Source: Strigamia acuminata (Eukaryota; Arthropoda; Chilopoda; Geophilomorpha; Linotaeniidae). Taken from it: DNA of 64,000 nucleotides. Below the pieces are notes generated by a model that was not told the origin of the DNA, made no database searches, and worked only from the letters and a program-made list of their open reading frames with translations. This document shows positions 39,480 to 49,694 of the stretch, piece by piece. How positions within the stretch are numbered: position 1 is the stretch's first letter; every line of letters begins with the position of its first letter. Position numbers and translations under genes: made by a program. Where the stretch lies: assembly GCA_949358305.1 (NCBI GenBank), contig OX442320.1, positions 2,668,501-2,732,500 on the forward strand. The letters are read 5' to 3'.

Positions 39480-40300
39480 TGTGGTGACCCAGTTGGATAA
39501 TTGTCCCCCCAGGGCGGATACTTGTCCTCTGAGTCACTATGATTGAAGAGTCGTTCCCCCCTGAGTTGGCTCCACCTCCCCATGGCAGGTGTGTGCCCCG
39601 AGGGGGAGGAAGCGGCTGGTGGTCAGCCCCCATTGGTTGATCGCCGGCCCTTCACCCCACTGCATAAAAGGCCGTGTTTCCCGCCTAAAGGAAGAACTTA
39701 CACAAACGACACCAAGAACACAGCAACTACCTCACCGTCAGGCCAACTTCAACTACAAGTTAGGATTGATCGAGGATCGCTGAGTAAAGTGCAAAGTGTA
39801 ACTCTCACGAAGTCACTTGCGAGCTATTCCTGCGAAAGCACGAGAATAGCCCTTGTGAAATCACCCAGAATAATCGCCCAGACGATTATTCGCCGAAGTA
39901 AGTGTCCGAGTGCTTTGTAGGGAACCCCAAAGTTCCTAGACGAGGCCTCTGCGACGCTAAACCAAACCCTAGACAACAGGCACGGATAGAAGACTCGAGA
40001 GAGCATTCCACCGCGTCCGTGAAGACGAATCCGTGACGAATTAACGACAACTCGAGACGCCGCCTTTGTTCCGCCGACCACGCGGAATCGACGACGCCAT
40101 CTTGAGAAATCCTTTGTTCGACGCTGACCACGTCGACTCTAGAATTATTACTGAGTGTATTTTAAAGGCATAAAGCCTGGTGAATAAATTACTTGTTTAT
40201 TTACATACATTTGGTATTCATTTGGGTATTTGCATAATTGATCACAGGTAAAGTATTACACGTTAGCGCTATTTAAACCTATACAAAGTAGGACGCGACA
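39480..40300 (+). repeat. Gypsy-A 3' LTR
   Basis: 821 bp, same ends and length as the 5' LTR, one difference noticed. Followed by the CACT target duplication and the resumed zinc-finger exon. Confidence 0.95.
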
Positions 40301-41244
40301 CACTAAAACCCCGAACCAAAAACAAGGACAAACCTGAGCACAATTGCAACTTGTGTGAATACAAAACCAAAAACGTTCAATTGTTGGGATATCACATGAT
40401 GACTCACACCGGAGAAAGACCGTTCACATGTGAATCATGTCCGTCTTCCTTCAAACTAAAGTGCCACCTAATCAGCCACTTGAGAACACACACTGCGGAA
40501 AAACCGTTCAAGTGTCATTTGTGTTCATTTTGCTCCACCCAGTCGTCGAACTTAAAATCTCATTTATTGACTCACACTGGAGAAAAACCGTTCAAGTGTC
40601 ATTTGTGTTCGTATTCTTCCGTCCAGAACGGTAACCTCAAGACGCATTTGCGATCCCACTCGTCGGAAAAACCATTCAAGTGTCACTTGTGTTCTCATAG
40701 CTCCGCCACCTTGTCGAACTTGAAATCTCATTTATTGACTCACACCAATGAAAAACAGTTCGAATGTTCCGAATGTCACAAGTCATTGTCTTCCGCCTGG
40801 AGTCTAAAATCTCATTTGCAGACACACACTGGGGAAAAAGAATTCAAGTGTCATTTGTGTTCCTACAGTGCCGCGCAGCCGTCAAACTTGAGGACGCACT
40901 TGACGACTCATTCAGAAGAGAAGCCGTTTAGGTGTGGTTTGTGTTCTAGTTCATTCAAGCGCAGTGATTTGTTGAAACAACATTCGGTTGTACATTCAGC
41001 AGAGAAGCCGTTCAAATGTTTTGGGTGTTCGAGTTCGTTTAAGCGGAGTCACGAACTCAAAGTGCATTCTAGAGTTCATTCTGGGGAGAAACCGTACAAG
41101 TGTCACTTGTGTTCTTATTGCTGTGCCCAGTCGGGGAGCTTGAGATCTCATTTGTTGACGCACACTGGAGAAAAACAATTCAAGTGTCATTTGTGTTCTT
41201 ATTGCTGCATCCAGTCGAGTCACTTGAAAACTCATTTATTAACT
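40301..41244 (+). pseudogene. Broken C2H2 zinc-finger gene, middle piece (11 fingers)
   Basis: Begins at the CACT duplication and stays in one frame through eleven fingers (HNCNLCEYKT ... FKCHLCSYCCIQ) up to the AACT where Gypsy-B starts. The finger order parallels the intact gene at 15581-16945 (CESCPSS, SSSFKRSDLLKQHS, SSFKRSHELKVH, SYCCAQSG), confirming paralogy; some middle fingers of that gene are missing here. As read now, the frame passes into the LTR and stops at 41298. A truncated product with 11 fingers is possible if some transcript starts here. Confidence 0.85.
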
Positions 41245-41916
41245 TGTCACGGGCAGGTTACCCACCCTTCTTTTTTATTCATTTCTAACTTAGACTGACC
41301 CAATCTTAAGTTTTCTTATTTTTTCCCAATCTTTCTTTTCATCTAACATTGATGAATCATCTCTAAATATATGCGCAGCCTCATTGCGCGCATCTTATTA
41401 TTTCCAACAATTAACTTTATCTTATACCTTCCACCCCCTCACCCACTCCAATCGACCTGGTCACATGACTCATGTTTACCTGGTCGCTACTTTTATCCAT
41501 AATCCACACTTCTCATACCTCTTTCAACGAGTTAACACCTTTTAGATTGAGTTGAGTTTGTCAATCTTTATTTTGCGCTTTAACACGCGCACCTTCTAAT
41601 TTAACACTTAATAGCGCCTCTTTTTGCCCACCTTTTATCCCTTCGCATGCCTGTGACATCCTACGCCCACCCGCATACGAATATCACTGCGCATACTCAT
41701 TCTTTTTAAACGTAAAGACCCACAACGTGAGACTGAGCCCGTCGAATATAAATAATGTGTGTTACAGCGAGTTAGGTTTATTCACCGTCCGATATCCGCA
41801 TATGACGATGGCACAAACAGAGTAAATCTACGAACTTTGCCCGCTGATTTGCGCTAACATCACTCTGCGCGTAAATTCAGATCAAATCAATTAAACATCT
41901 AAGTTGATTCGTAACA
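41245..41916 (+). repeat. Gypsy-B 5' LTR
   Basis: TGTCACGGG ... TCGTAACA. TATAAA at 41747-41752 is the likely promoter. Confidence 0.95.
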
Positions 41917-41919
41917 AAC

Positions 41920-41940
41920 ATGGCGAGCCTGACAGGATTC
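41920..41940 (+). other. Gypsy-B primer-binding site
   Basis: TGGCGAGCCTGACAGGATTC starts three bases after the LTR. Its complement ends in ...GGCTCGCCA with a T-arm-like stretch before it, and is close to the tRNA-Arg site known from the 412/mdg1 group of Gypsy elements, with a few differences. Confidence 0.55.
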
Positions 41941-41973
41941 GCTCTCACCTATAAGGCTTAAACGCGCGAAAAG

Positions 41974-41979
41974 GTTAGT
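41974..41979 (+). promoter_or_regulatory. Candidate leader splice donor of Gypsy-B
   Basis: AAG|GTTAGT in the leader, before gag. Paired with the acceptor CAACTTAG at 50386-50387 it could make a short message for the third ORF. Inference from splice consensus only. Confidence 0.35.
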
Positions 41980-42020
41980 TTTTTGAGTTATTTATTTAAT
42001 CATTTCACATTTTCTTCATC

Positions 42021-43991
42021 ATGTCGAGACAGTTGGGAGGTGACGGAATTCGTCCCGTCACGCGCGATCCATTTGATTTCAGTGAGCTAGAAATGGAGCA
42101 GGAATGGCAACAGTCCGAACGGAGGAGTGGTGTTCGCCGGGAAGAAGAAAGGGAATTTCGAGAGTGGCAGCAACACGACCAATTACGAAGAAGTCGTATC
42201 GAACAACAGGAAACGCTTGTGAGTATTGCGCAACAACAGCCAGCCCCATCAAATCATATCATGACAATGGCTGTTGCAAATTCACGAGCGCAACCTCAAG
42301 TAAATTTTGCCACGTCAACACCCGCTGACTTTTTGGCGGCGCCATCTTTTTTCGATTCGACTCAGCCTAGAGCATTAGTAGACCCCGTCACATTAAATAC
42401 GGAAGGTTTGCTGATGTCCGACTTGCGCAACCAATACTATGCTCAAACACGAGGTCTAGTAAATGAGATTCGCGAAATATTCCAACAAGGCCCTCGCTCT
42501 CTACGAACAGGGACCGCACGGTCTCTGGACGGTGGATCCTCGCATGGCTCCATAAGAGTTAAAGGCACCTCGGCACCATATGATTTAGGACTTCCCACAG
42601 CACGTCTGCACCAGGTTCGGGAAGTTGAACATCGAGGCCAGCAGACGAGAACGTCCGCGCAGGCTGTGCAAATTGTTTACACAACAACCACGCCGCCAAT
42701 GCCGGCGATGGCAACGATCTACACCCAGGCTCCATCACAGGAATCTGCTCATTTGGACCATTCAACACGAGCAAATCGAGATTTAATGAGCTCGATGCTA
42801 TACTCCAAGATGGGATATCCTCGGGACAGATCCGACACCAAGGCAAAGTTGTCACTGCCGTCAGTAAGAGCGCAACATACAAGTAAAGATAAAAATTGTT
42901 TCAAGCCTGGAAAACCACCTTTGTTTGATCCAGATAAAGCTGATCTTGATTACATTAATCTTTTTCTTGCGCATTTGTACGCGCACATGTATTCTATGCA
43001 GGCCCCGGTGGATGAATATTTGAAAGTATTTGTCATTCAAGCAACACGTGGAAGGGCGCAGCGATGGTGGTTATCACTAAAACCAAAACCAAAAACATGG
43101 GAGGACTTTGAGATTTTATTTCGACGAGCTTTCGCCATGAATTCGGCAGCGGCCAATGTGAAACTTTCCAAGCGAAAGCAGCGCAACGGAGAATCTACGA
43201 TGTCATTCTTAAGTGAGATTGTATATTATCTTCAAGTTGCAGGATATACCGACCCAGAGCTCCAATGGGAGAAAGCTCAGAACATGATGCAAACCAAGGT
43301 TGTTCATCTCTTGCGCGCATGGAACGTAAACTCGCTGGACGAGGCGATCCAAAGAGGAAACGACATCGACAATCGTCTACAGCTGGACACCATTCGAGCA
43401 GACGAATACAAAGATCTGGGTATGGCTGATCAACGAATGCCCTCTCTGCGTGATGCGCAACGCCCCACAGTGCTCAAGGCTGCGGAGAAGTCCAAAGGAG
43501 ACGATGATATCAAATCTCTCGTGTCCCAGGACGTCAAGCGTTTTGCGAGGTATCGAAAACAATTTCTAATCGAGTTAGCTGCGGTGCAGGCGGGACCAGA
43601 ACAATCTCCACCTGCGCAGGAACCCGATATGAGTAGTAGTAGCAGCGACACGGATGCTGAACCTGAAATTAAGAAGAGCACAGTCGCCGAGGCGGCTCAG
43701 AAAGCAACAATTAAAATAAATTTAGCTACTCTGACGCCTCCAGCGGACGTCCCAAAGGACCATGTGTGCTCTACGTCAATTATCACGTTTCCACCAGCGC
43801 CAAAACCACCATTGACTGTCAAATGTCCTGAGAAAGGTACAGCCTGGAGGAAAACACCGAAGGATTGGTGGTATTTGGTAGATACAGCAACTTGGCATCC
43901 GTTGTGCCCCATATGTTACCAGCCATTTAGGAGACCGGAAAACTCCGAAGGCCTGAAGTTCGGGAAGCCGGTGGAACCAGGCCGCAAATGA
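42021..43991 (+). CDS. gag: Gypsy-B gag
   Basis: 656 residues from ATG 42021. The N-terminal third is polar and Gln-rich; a capsid-like domain is recognisable in the second half (GRAQRWWLSLKPKPKTWEDF near 43051, followed by LSKRKQRNGESTMSFLSEIV). There is no CCHC knuckle; the C-terminus has only HPLCPICYQPFRRP, a single CxxC. The stop TGA overlaps the pol start as ATGA (43988-43991). No slippery heptamer was seen near the end, so pol may be made by termination and restart instead of frameshifting. Confidence 0.88.
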   Translation: MSRQLGGDGIRPVTRDPFDFSELEMEQEWQQSERRSGVRREEEREFREWQQHDQLRRSRIEQQETLVSIAQQQPAPSNHIMTMAVANSRAQPQVNFATSTPADFLAAPSFFDSTQPRALVDPVTLNTEGLLMSDLRNQYYAQTRGLVNEIREIFQQGPRSLRTGTARSLDGGSSHGSIRVKGTSAPYDLGLPTARLHQVREVEHRGQQTRTSAQAVQIVYTTTTPPMPAMATIYTQAPSQESAHLDHSTRANRDLMSSMLYSKMGYPRDRSDTKAKLSLPSVRAQHTSKDKNCFKPGKPPLFDPDKADLDYINLFLAHLYAHMYSMQAPVDEYLKVFVIQATRGRAQRWWLSLKPKPKTWEDFEILFRRAFAMNSAAANVKLSKRKQRNGESTMSFLSEIVYYLQVAGYTDPELQWEKAQNMMQTKVVHLLRAWNVNSLDEAIQRGNDIDNRLQLDTIRADEYKDLGMADQRMPSLRDAQRPTVLKAAEKSKGDDDIKSLVSQDVKRFARYRKQFLIELAAVQAGPEQSPPAQEPDMSSSSSDTDAEPEIKKSTVAEAAQKATIKINLATLTPPADVPKDHVCSTSIITFPPAPKPPLTVKCPEKGTAWRKTPKDWWYLVDTATWHPLCPICYQPFRRPENSEGLKFGKPVEPGRK

Positions 43992-46900
43992 GTCGACCGG
44001 CCCTTCGCGCAAAACGTCTGAAATCCAAACGACGCGCTTCACCTTTAATTAACTTGAAAGAGGACAATCCTTCACAGGTTAATTCAACAACATCTCCTAC
44101 TGTTATTACTCTTTCAGAGTATAAACCTGTAAGTAGTGTTATTCCTTCATCATCTTCCATCATCACCTCAGCTACAAAGGCGTCAGATCTGCAGACTGCC
44201 GTTCCTGAAGCTGTAAAGGACGAATTGCCGAAATTAACAGATTTGCAACCTGTAATTTCGAAGAAAAACCCGAAAGTGACAATAGTGAGTAAAATTACTA
44301 AAACTTTACCAATAATTAAGTCTACTTCCAGTGCAACAACGACTGAGGCTCCAAAGGAAGTGATCTCTCCTATGAAGGTATCTTTCGTAATGTTAACGCC
44401 AGAGGAGCTTAAAGAAACTCAAGAACCCATCATTGAGATAACGCGCGGGGATCGTTTGTGCAAGAAAGCACCTTGCGTAAAGATTTCCTGGGCTAATGTA
44501 GCTTGTACTGCGCTCCTGGACTCGGGCGCACAAACGTGTGTAATGAGTGAGGACGTGTTTCAACAACTACACGAAAAAATGGGTTTAGACTTCGTGAATC
44601 TCCATGAGCGGGTGCAGGTCGCGTCTGGTGACATAGTAGATTCCTCCAAGTCGATGCAGCTCGCTTTGCGCGCCCCGATGGGCATAATAAAATTCATTTG
44701 CATGGTTTTACCCGATGCCAAAATGGATATGCTCCTTGGACGTGATTTCTGCACAGCGGCCGGAATCGACATCGACCATGCGAGACAGCAGTGGAGCATG
44801 GTGGGCTCAAATGAGATTCGCAAATTCATGACTTATGAAGAAGCAAAAAAGTCAGAGTCAATTCTGGTTTTGCCATTTGCGCCAGAAGAAACGCAGGATC
44901 CATCCAACCCACCGGCGGCCATTAGTGAGATCGTTCCGACGAAAATACTAAGGAAACCGGATCCGGTGAGTGAAATTAACTGCCTCCTCCTGGCGCATAG
45001 ACCCTTGCAACAAGAAATATTCGAGTATCCACATGACGATGCGCAGTATCGAGTTAAACAAGTTCGACATCGTGCGCAACGCGAATGGTCGAATATTTGG
45101 TCCCCAAAGAGGAAAGAAACTTCTAAAATTTCCTCCAATTTAAAAAAGACAATTTCACGTAAATTAACTTTGAGTCAGTTCCGACGATTACGACGTTTAC
45201 GACGAAAAATCAATGTTATTCGGCCAATTGCCAAACAACTCGTTGCGCAACATGCTAAAGACATCAATGCCAAGAAGGAGTCGAAAATCAACATCTTTTC
45301 GATTGCGCAACCTGACAATGGTGGGAATAACTCTAAAATGAACATTAATGACATCAATTTTTTGCAGTACCAACCTAGTGGAGATCCGACCGATTTAGAT
45401 TGGATTTACCACCAGTTGTGGAACCAATTAACAGTGCCACAGATAAAACTATTAATTAAAACATTGCAGCCCATTTCACAAATATTCCGTGAAGAAATTG
45501 GTTTATGCAATAACACCGAGTACGAGGTGAACCTGAAACCGGATTTTCGTCCAATTCATGTCCCTGTGCGCCCGGTAAACCCTGCGAAAAAGGCGATAAT
45601 TGATAAATATATCGACAAAAAGCTGCAGCAAGGTATTATTCGGCGATCCCAAAGTGATTGCGCCGTCGCTCCAGTCGTCGTTCCCAAGAAGACAGGTGAA
45701 TGGAGAACTGCTATGGATTTTCGCCCCATTAATGCGCAAACAATTCCGGACGTTTACCCCCTTCCGGACATTGATAACATCTTTGCATATTTGGGAGGTG
45801 CGCATTGGTTTTCGATAATCGACGGACGCGAAGCTTTCCATCAGATCGGCGTGCGCAAAGGTGATGAACGGTATTTAGCTTTTATAACACATCGAGGTTT
45901 ATTCGAATATGTGCGCATGCCTTTCGGACCTATCAATGGACCCGCTACCCTCCAACGAGCGATGAATAAGACTCTTGCGAAGTATCTTTACAAATTTGTA
46001 TTTGTGTATATTGATGACGTGATTATTTTTAGCCGAACTTTCAAGGAACACGTGCAACATTTGCGCCTCGTTTTAGAGGAATTGTTCAACGCTGGATTCA
46101 CCATGAACGCCAACAAGACTGAGCTTTGTCAAAAAAGACTCGAGGTTTTGGGACACATCGTGGAATCTGGCCAGATTACACCAAATCCAAAGAAAGTGGT
46201 GGCTATTCAAAATTATCCCGCGCCAACCAGTTTGCGCGAATTACAACGATTTAAAGGCATGGTAGGTTATTACCAATCATTCATTGCAAATTTTTCCAAA
46301 ATTAGCGAAGTTTTCCGACCATTGCTTAAAAAGGACGCAACTTGGATTTGGACAGATGCGCAGCAATCAGCGTTCGAATATCTGAAAGACCAGATTGCGA
46401 TACCAACATTGAAAAGACGTTTTCCCAGTTGGAAAAAGCCATTTATACTGCAGACCGATGCTAGTTATTCTGGATTAGGTGCTGCTTTAATGCAACTTAA
46501 CGATGAAGGTGTGAGAATTCCAATCGCATTTGCCTCTCGCGCATTAAACAGCGCTGAAAAGAACTATAAAGTAACCGAAATCGAATGTTTGGCCGCGGTT
46601 TGGGGTGTCAAACGCTTTCGTGCATATCTCGAGATGATGCCATTTTACCTCGAGAGCGACCATCAATCTCTTAAGTGGTTATTTCAGCAAAGGGAACCAA
46701 CTGGACGTTTGGCCCGTTGGGTATTATCGTTGAGTGATTATAAATTCACATTTTTGCACTGCTCAGGATGCAAAAATAAGGTAGCGGATGCACTAAGTCG
46801 AGCTCCTGTCGACCCACCTGAAGTCGATGATGAGGATGATAGCCCGGAGGTCGACGAGGCGTGCTACCTTGCCTATTTTGATGATTGTAACGAGTGGCCT

Positions 46901-49633
46901 GCACTTAATATCATCAAGGAATTGCCAAAAGACATTAATTTGCAGTTTCGAAAGTTGTTTAAATCTAAATTTAAAAAAGTGCCTCTCATTGCAGCATCTT
47001 CACCGACTAGGAGGAAAAATAAGAAAAAATCTCTTATTCCTCGACCTACTGGTAAAAGGAAGGTGATTGGAAATGCGCCGACTTCAGGTGCGCAAATTCC
47101 ATCTTCTACTGGCGTAGCTACTCCTCCAACGAGGGCACCGCCGGTTACAATCCCTCCGATTGCACCAGCTCCAGTTGTGCAACCAACTGCAACACCAAAT
47201 GCATCAGTTCCAGTTGCGCAACCAACCTCACAAGTAAAAACTCCTAATTTATCACCAGTTCGTGTTTCAGTGCCTTTACGAACTCGTAGACAGCGCTCTT
47301 TAATTCCAATTCTGATAAAGAAACGAGGAAGACCACGTAAAATTAATATTGTGCCAATTTTATCTCCTCGTGCTAAACGGGCAATAGCCACACGAACTCG
47401 GGCTAGATTAAAGGATCCATCTTTAATTCCTAAAACACCACCATGGCTACCACCCAGGTATGCTGGAACTATCAAAAAATGGACATTTCCAAAGCTATTG
47501 AAATCACAGCAAGTAGGAAGGTTGAAGGCAGTGCGACGTAAATCCGCTATTCCTTCCCATGTGGTGAAACCCAAACCTAAAACTGTTTTAATTCCACCAC
47601 CCTTACCTATTATTACCCCTCCTGCAACTCCAATATCCATTCCTATTCCTAGTTCCACTCCACCTTCAGCAATTATTCCAACTAAAATTCCTGCGCCAAT
47701 AAATCCATCTAGTTTTAGAAAAAAGACTGCTTCGGCACCATCACAATTGCCGACACCTGGAACTTTGGTGGATAAAATACGACGAAATTTCCGTCGAATC
47801 ACTGGAGTCCCCGCACCAATAATTCAACCTGATAGCCATCGAAGGCCTACTACTAAAACTTCTCCTGAAATTCCAAATTTACCAACTCCTTCCCCAACTC
47901 CTTCAATTCCTGTCACTGATTTTCCTGTTATTTCTCCGCGTCAACCTTCTGAACCAGTGATGTATGACGATGCGGCGGGACCATCAGGACAGCAGAGGCC
48001 AGAGGGATATACTTCGGACCCGGATTCTGACTCTACATCATCTGAGGACAGTTTTGGACCCATTCGTGACATGTCGCCACCAACAAGGAATTATTATGCG
48101 CCTCCAACATCAGCGCGAAGAACTCCGTCGAGATTGCGTCCGCGACGGGAAAGGACAGTGGTTGAGGATTCGAGGACTGAAGCAGAAAAGCAAGCCGAAT
48201 TGGAGCACGATCCACCAATCGAACATCCTCCGTTCGAGCTGTTGCCTACTGCTGCTGAAATCATTGCTGCGCAAAGACAGGATCCCTGGTCGCGTGAGTT
48301 GATATTTTATTTAACTGCCCAAATGTTACCACTTGATCCAGATGAGGCTGCCAAAATTGTGGCTAACGCGCAGGATTTCGGCATGTATAAAGAGATGTTA
48401 TGTCGCTTCCCTCCTGTCCATATTAATGAAATTAGAAAGAGGCGCCAAATATATCTCCCATTTGAACTTAGAGAAAGATATTTCCGCGCAATGCACTATC
48501 CTCCCGTAGTTGGGCATATGGGGCAAGAACGAACACTCCATCGCATTAAATCGCGCGTATTTTGGCCAAAAATGCGCGAAGATATTCGAACATGGATACA
48601 GGTTTGCGAAGCGTGTCAAAGAGCTAAACCCCTTAACAGGCTCCCATATGGAAAAATGATAATGTCCAGATCGCGTCATCTTTTCTCTGCTATCTACATC
48701 GACTATTACGGCAAGAAACCTCGATCCACAGAGGGACATTGCTATGCCTTTGTGATGGTCGACTCTGCTAGCCGATGGTTAGACGTACGTCTAACCGAAA
48801 ACTCAAATATAGCCACTACGGTGAAACAAATTCAGAAATTCTGCAAAAGATGGGGTTTTCCCAAGATAATTATTAGCGATAATGCGCCTGCTTTTCGCTC
48901 ACCAGAATTTCGTAGCCAAATCCAGCAACTTGGCGCAATAAATAGATATACCGCCGCATATCACCCGCAAGGTAATATTGCGGAAAGGCTTAACCAATCA
49001 TTAAAGAACTGTATATTAGCATATATTGATGATGACCATACTAGATGGGACGTCAACATTGGCTATTTCGTGCTCGCGATTAATTCAGCGTATCAAATTT
49101 CTTTAAAGTATTCACCCTTTAAAATGGTAACAGGCCAGGAAGCTCGATTTCCGGGCGACCTGGATAGCGACACGGATGACGGAGAACCATTGCCGCCCGT
49201 GGAAGCTGAGAATTTGCACGAACATATGCGTAGAATGCGAGAAAGCGCGATTAACAACTTGCGCGAGTCCCAAATTCGACACAAGAAATGGTTCGATTTA
49301 AAACGGCGCCCCCATGACTTCCGTCCTGGCGACTGGGTAACTTTGCGCAATCGGCAACCTTCATCTGCCGATAAGCAATTCGCAGCAGGTTTACGCCAAC
49401 GGACTGAAGGTGTATATATTATACATAGATTGGTGGGCCCCAATACAGTAATCCTAATGGATGAAAACGGCCAAAAAACCCAGCCTTATAATGTCGTGGA
49501 ATTGCGACATTGGTTTTTTGCCGAGGCCAACTTTTTAACTTTAAAAGATGTTGAAATTATTGATAAACATGTTGAAATTTTTGCTGTCAACACTTTAGAT
49601 ATTTTTTCTGCCTACTTTCTTTCATTTAAGTAA
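43988..49633 (+). CDS. pol: Gypsy-B pol with long proline-rich spacer
   Basis: 1881 residues from the ATG overlapping the gag stop. Order: a Ser/Thr-rich lead; protease LLDSGAQTCVMS at about residue 177; RT with YIDD at about 673; RNase H starting QTDASYSGLGAAL at about 820; then about 425 residues (roughly 985-1410) rich in Pro, Thr and basic patches (PIAPAPVVQPTATPNASVPV, KKRGRPRKINI, which is AT-hook-like); then integrase with zinc-binding HYPPVVGH...CEACQRAK near 1500-1540, catalytic D, D, E in YIDYYG, SDNAPAF and NIAERLN, and a C-terminal chromatin-proximal module. The spacer is not usual for Ty3/Gypsy pol. No stops inside. Confidence 0.93.
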   Translation: MSRPALRAKRLKSKRRASPLINLKEDNPSQVNSTTSPTVITLSEYKPVSSVIPSSSSIITSATKASDLQTAVPEAVKDELPKLTDLQPVISKKNPKVTIVSKITKTLPIIKSTSSATTTEAPKEVISPMKVSFVMLTPEELKETQEPIIEITRGDRLCKKAPCVKISWANVACTALLDSGAQTCVMSEDVFQQLHEKMGLDFVNLHERVQVASGDIVDSSKSMQLALRAPMGIIKFICMVLPDAKMDMLLGRDFCTAAGIDIDHARQQWSMVGSNEIRKFMTYEEAKKSESILVLPFAPEETQDPSNPPAAISEIVPTKILRKPDPVSEINCLLLAHRPLQQEIFEYPHDDAQYRVKQVRHRAQREWSNIWSPKRKETSKISSNLKKTISRKLTLSQFRRLRRLRRKINVIRPIAKQLVAQHAKDINAKKESKINIFSIAQPDNGGNNSKMNINDINFLQYQPSGDPTDLDWIYHQLWNQLTVPQIKLLIKTLQPISQIFREEIGLCNNTEYEVNLKPDFRPIHVPVRPVNPAKKAIIDKYIDKKLQQGIIRRSQSDCAVAPVVVPKKTGEWRTAMDFRPINAQTIPDVYPLPDIDNIFAYLGGAHWFSIIDGREAFHQIGVRKGDERYLAFITHRGLFEYVRMPFGPINGPATLQRAMNKTLAKYLYKFVFVYIDDVIIFSRTFKEHVQHLRLVLEELFNAGFTMNANKTELCQKRLEVLGHIVESGQITPNPKKVVAIQNYPAPTSLRELQRFKGMVGYYQSFIANFSKISEVFRPLLKKDATWIWTDAQQSAFEYLKDQIAIPTLKRRFPSWKKPFILQTDASYSGLGAALMQLNDEGVRIPIAFASRALNSAEKNYKVTEIECLAAVWGVKRFRAYLEMMPFYLESDHQSLKWLFQQREPTGRLARWVLSLSDYKFTFLHCSGCKNKVADALSRAPVDPPEVDDEDDSPEVDEACYLAYFDDCNEWPALNIIKELPKDINLQFRKLFKSKFKKVPLIAASSPTRRKNKKKSLIPRPTGKRKVIGNAPTSGAQIPSSTGVATPPTRAPPVTIPPIAPAPVVQPTATPNASVPVAQPTSQVKTPNLSPVRVSVPLRTRRQRSLIPILIKKRGRPRKINIVPILSPRAKRAIATRTRARLKDPSLIPKTPPWLPPRYAGTIKKWTFPKLLKSQQVGRLKAVRRKSAIPSHVVKPKPKTVLIPPPLPIITPPATPISIPIPSSTPPSAIIPTKIPAPINPSSFRKKTASAPSQLPTPGTLVDKIRRNFRRITGVPAPIIQPDSHRRPTTKTSPEIPNLPTPSPTPSIPVTDFPVISPRQPSEPVMYDDAAGPSGQQRPEGYTSDPDSDSTSSEDSFGPIRDMSPPTRNYYAPPTSARRTPSRLRPRRERTVVEDSRTEAEKQAELEHDPPIEHPPFELLPTAAEIIAAQRQDPWSRELIFYLTAQMLPLDPDEAAKIVANAQDFGMYKEMLCRFPPVHINEIRKRRQIYLPFELRERYFRAMHYPPVVGHMGQERTLHRIKSRVFWPKMREDIRTWIQVCEACQRAKPLNRLPYGKMIMSRSRHLFSAIYIDYYGKKPRSTEGHCYAFVMVDSASRWLDVRLTENSNIATTVKQIQKFCKRWGFPKIIISDNAPAFRSPEFRSQIQQLGAINRYTAAYHPQGNIAERLNQSLKNCILAYIDDDHTRWDVNIGYFVLAINSAYQISLKYSPFKMVTGQEARFPGDLDSDTDDGEPLPPVEAENLHEHMRRMRESAINNLRESQIRHKKWFDLKRRPHDFRPGDWVTLRNRQPSSADKQFAAGLRQRTEGVYIIHRLVGPNTVILMDENGQKTQPYNVVELRHWFFAEANFLTLKDVEIIDKHVEIFAVNTLDIFSAYFLSFK

Positions 49634-49653
49634 TTTTCTTTTATTTTCTGAAA

Positions 49654-49694
<41 letters not shown>

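Larger units (their letters stand above)
20771..40300 (+). mobile_element. Gypsy-A: Ty3/Gypsy LTR retrotransposon carrying a nested copia element
   Basis: Complete element: 821-bp LTRs (20771-21591 and 39480-40300) that I see differing at one base, 4-bp target duplication CACT (20767-20770 and 40301-40304), primer-binding site just after the left LTR and polypurine tract just before the right one. Gene order gag, pol (protease-RT-RNase H-integrase) and a spliced third ORF. Without the copia insertion it is about 12.9 kb. Domain order with integrase last is diagnostic of Ty3/Gypsy. Apart from the copia insertion in gag I see no stops in the coding parts, so it was active recently. Confidence 0.95.

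Noticed and set aside
46873-47802. 309-codon minus-strand ORF inside Gypsy-B pol
   Set aside because: Shadow of the proline-rich spacer, whose codons avoid stops on the other strand.
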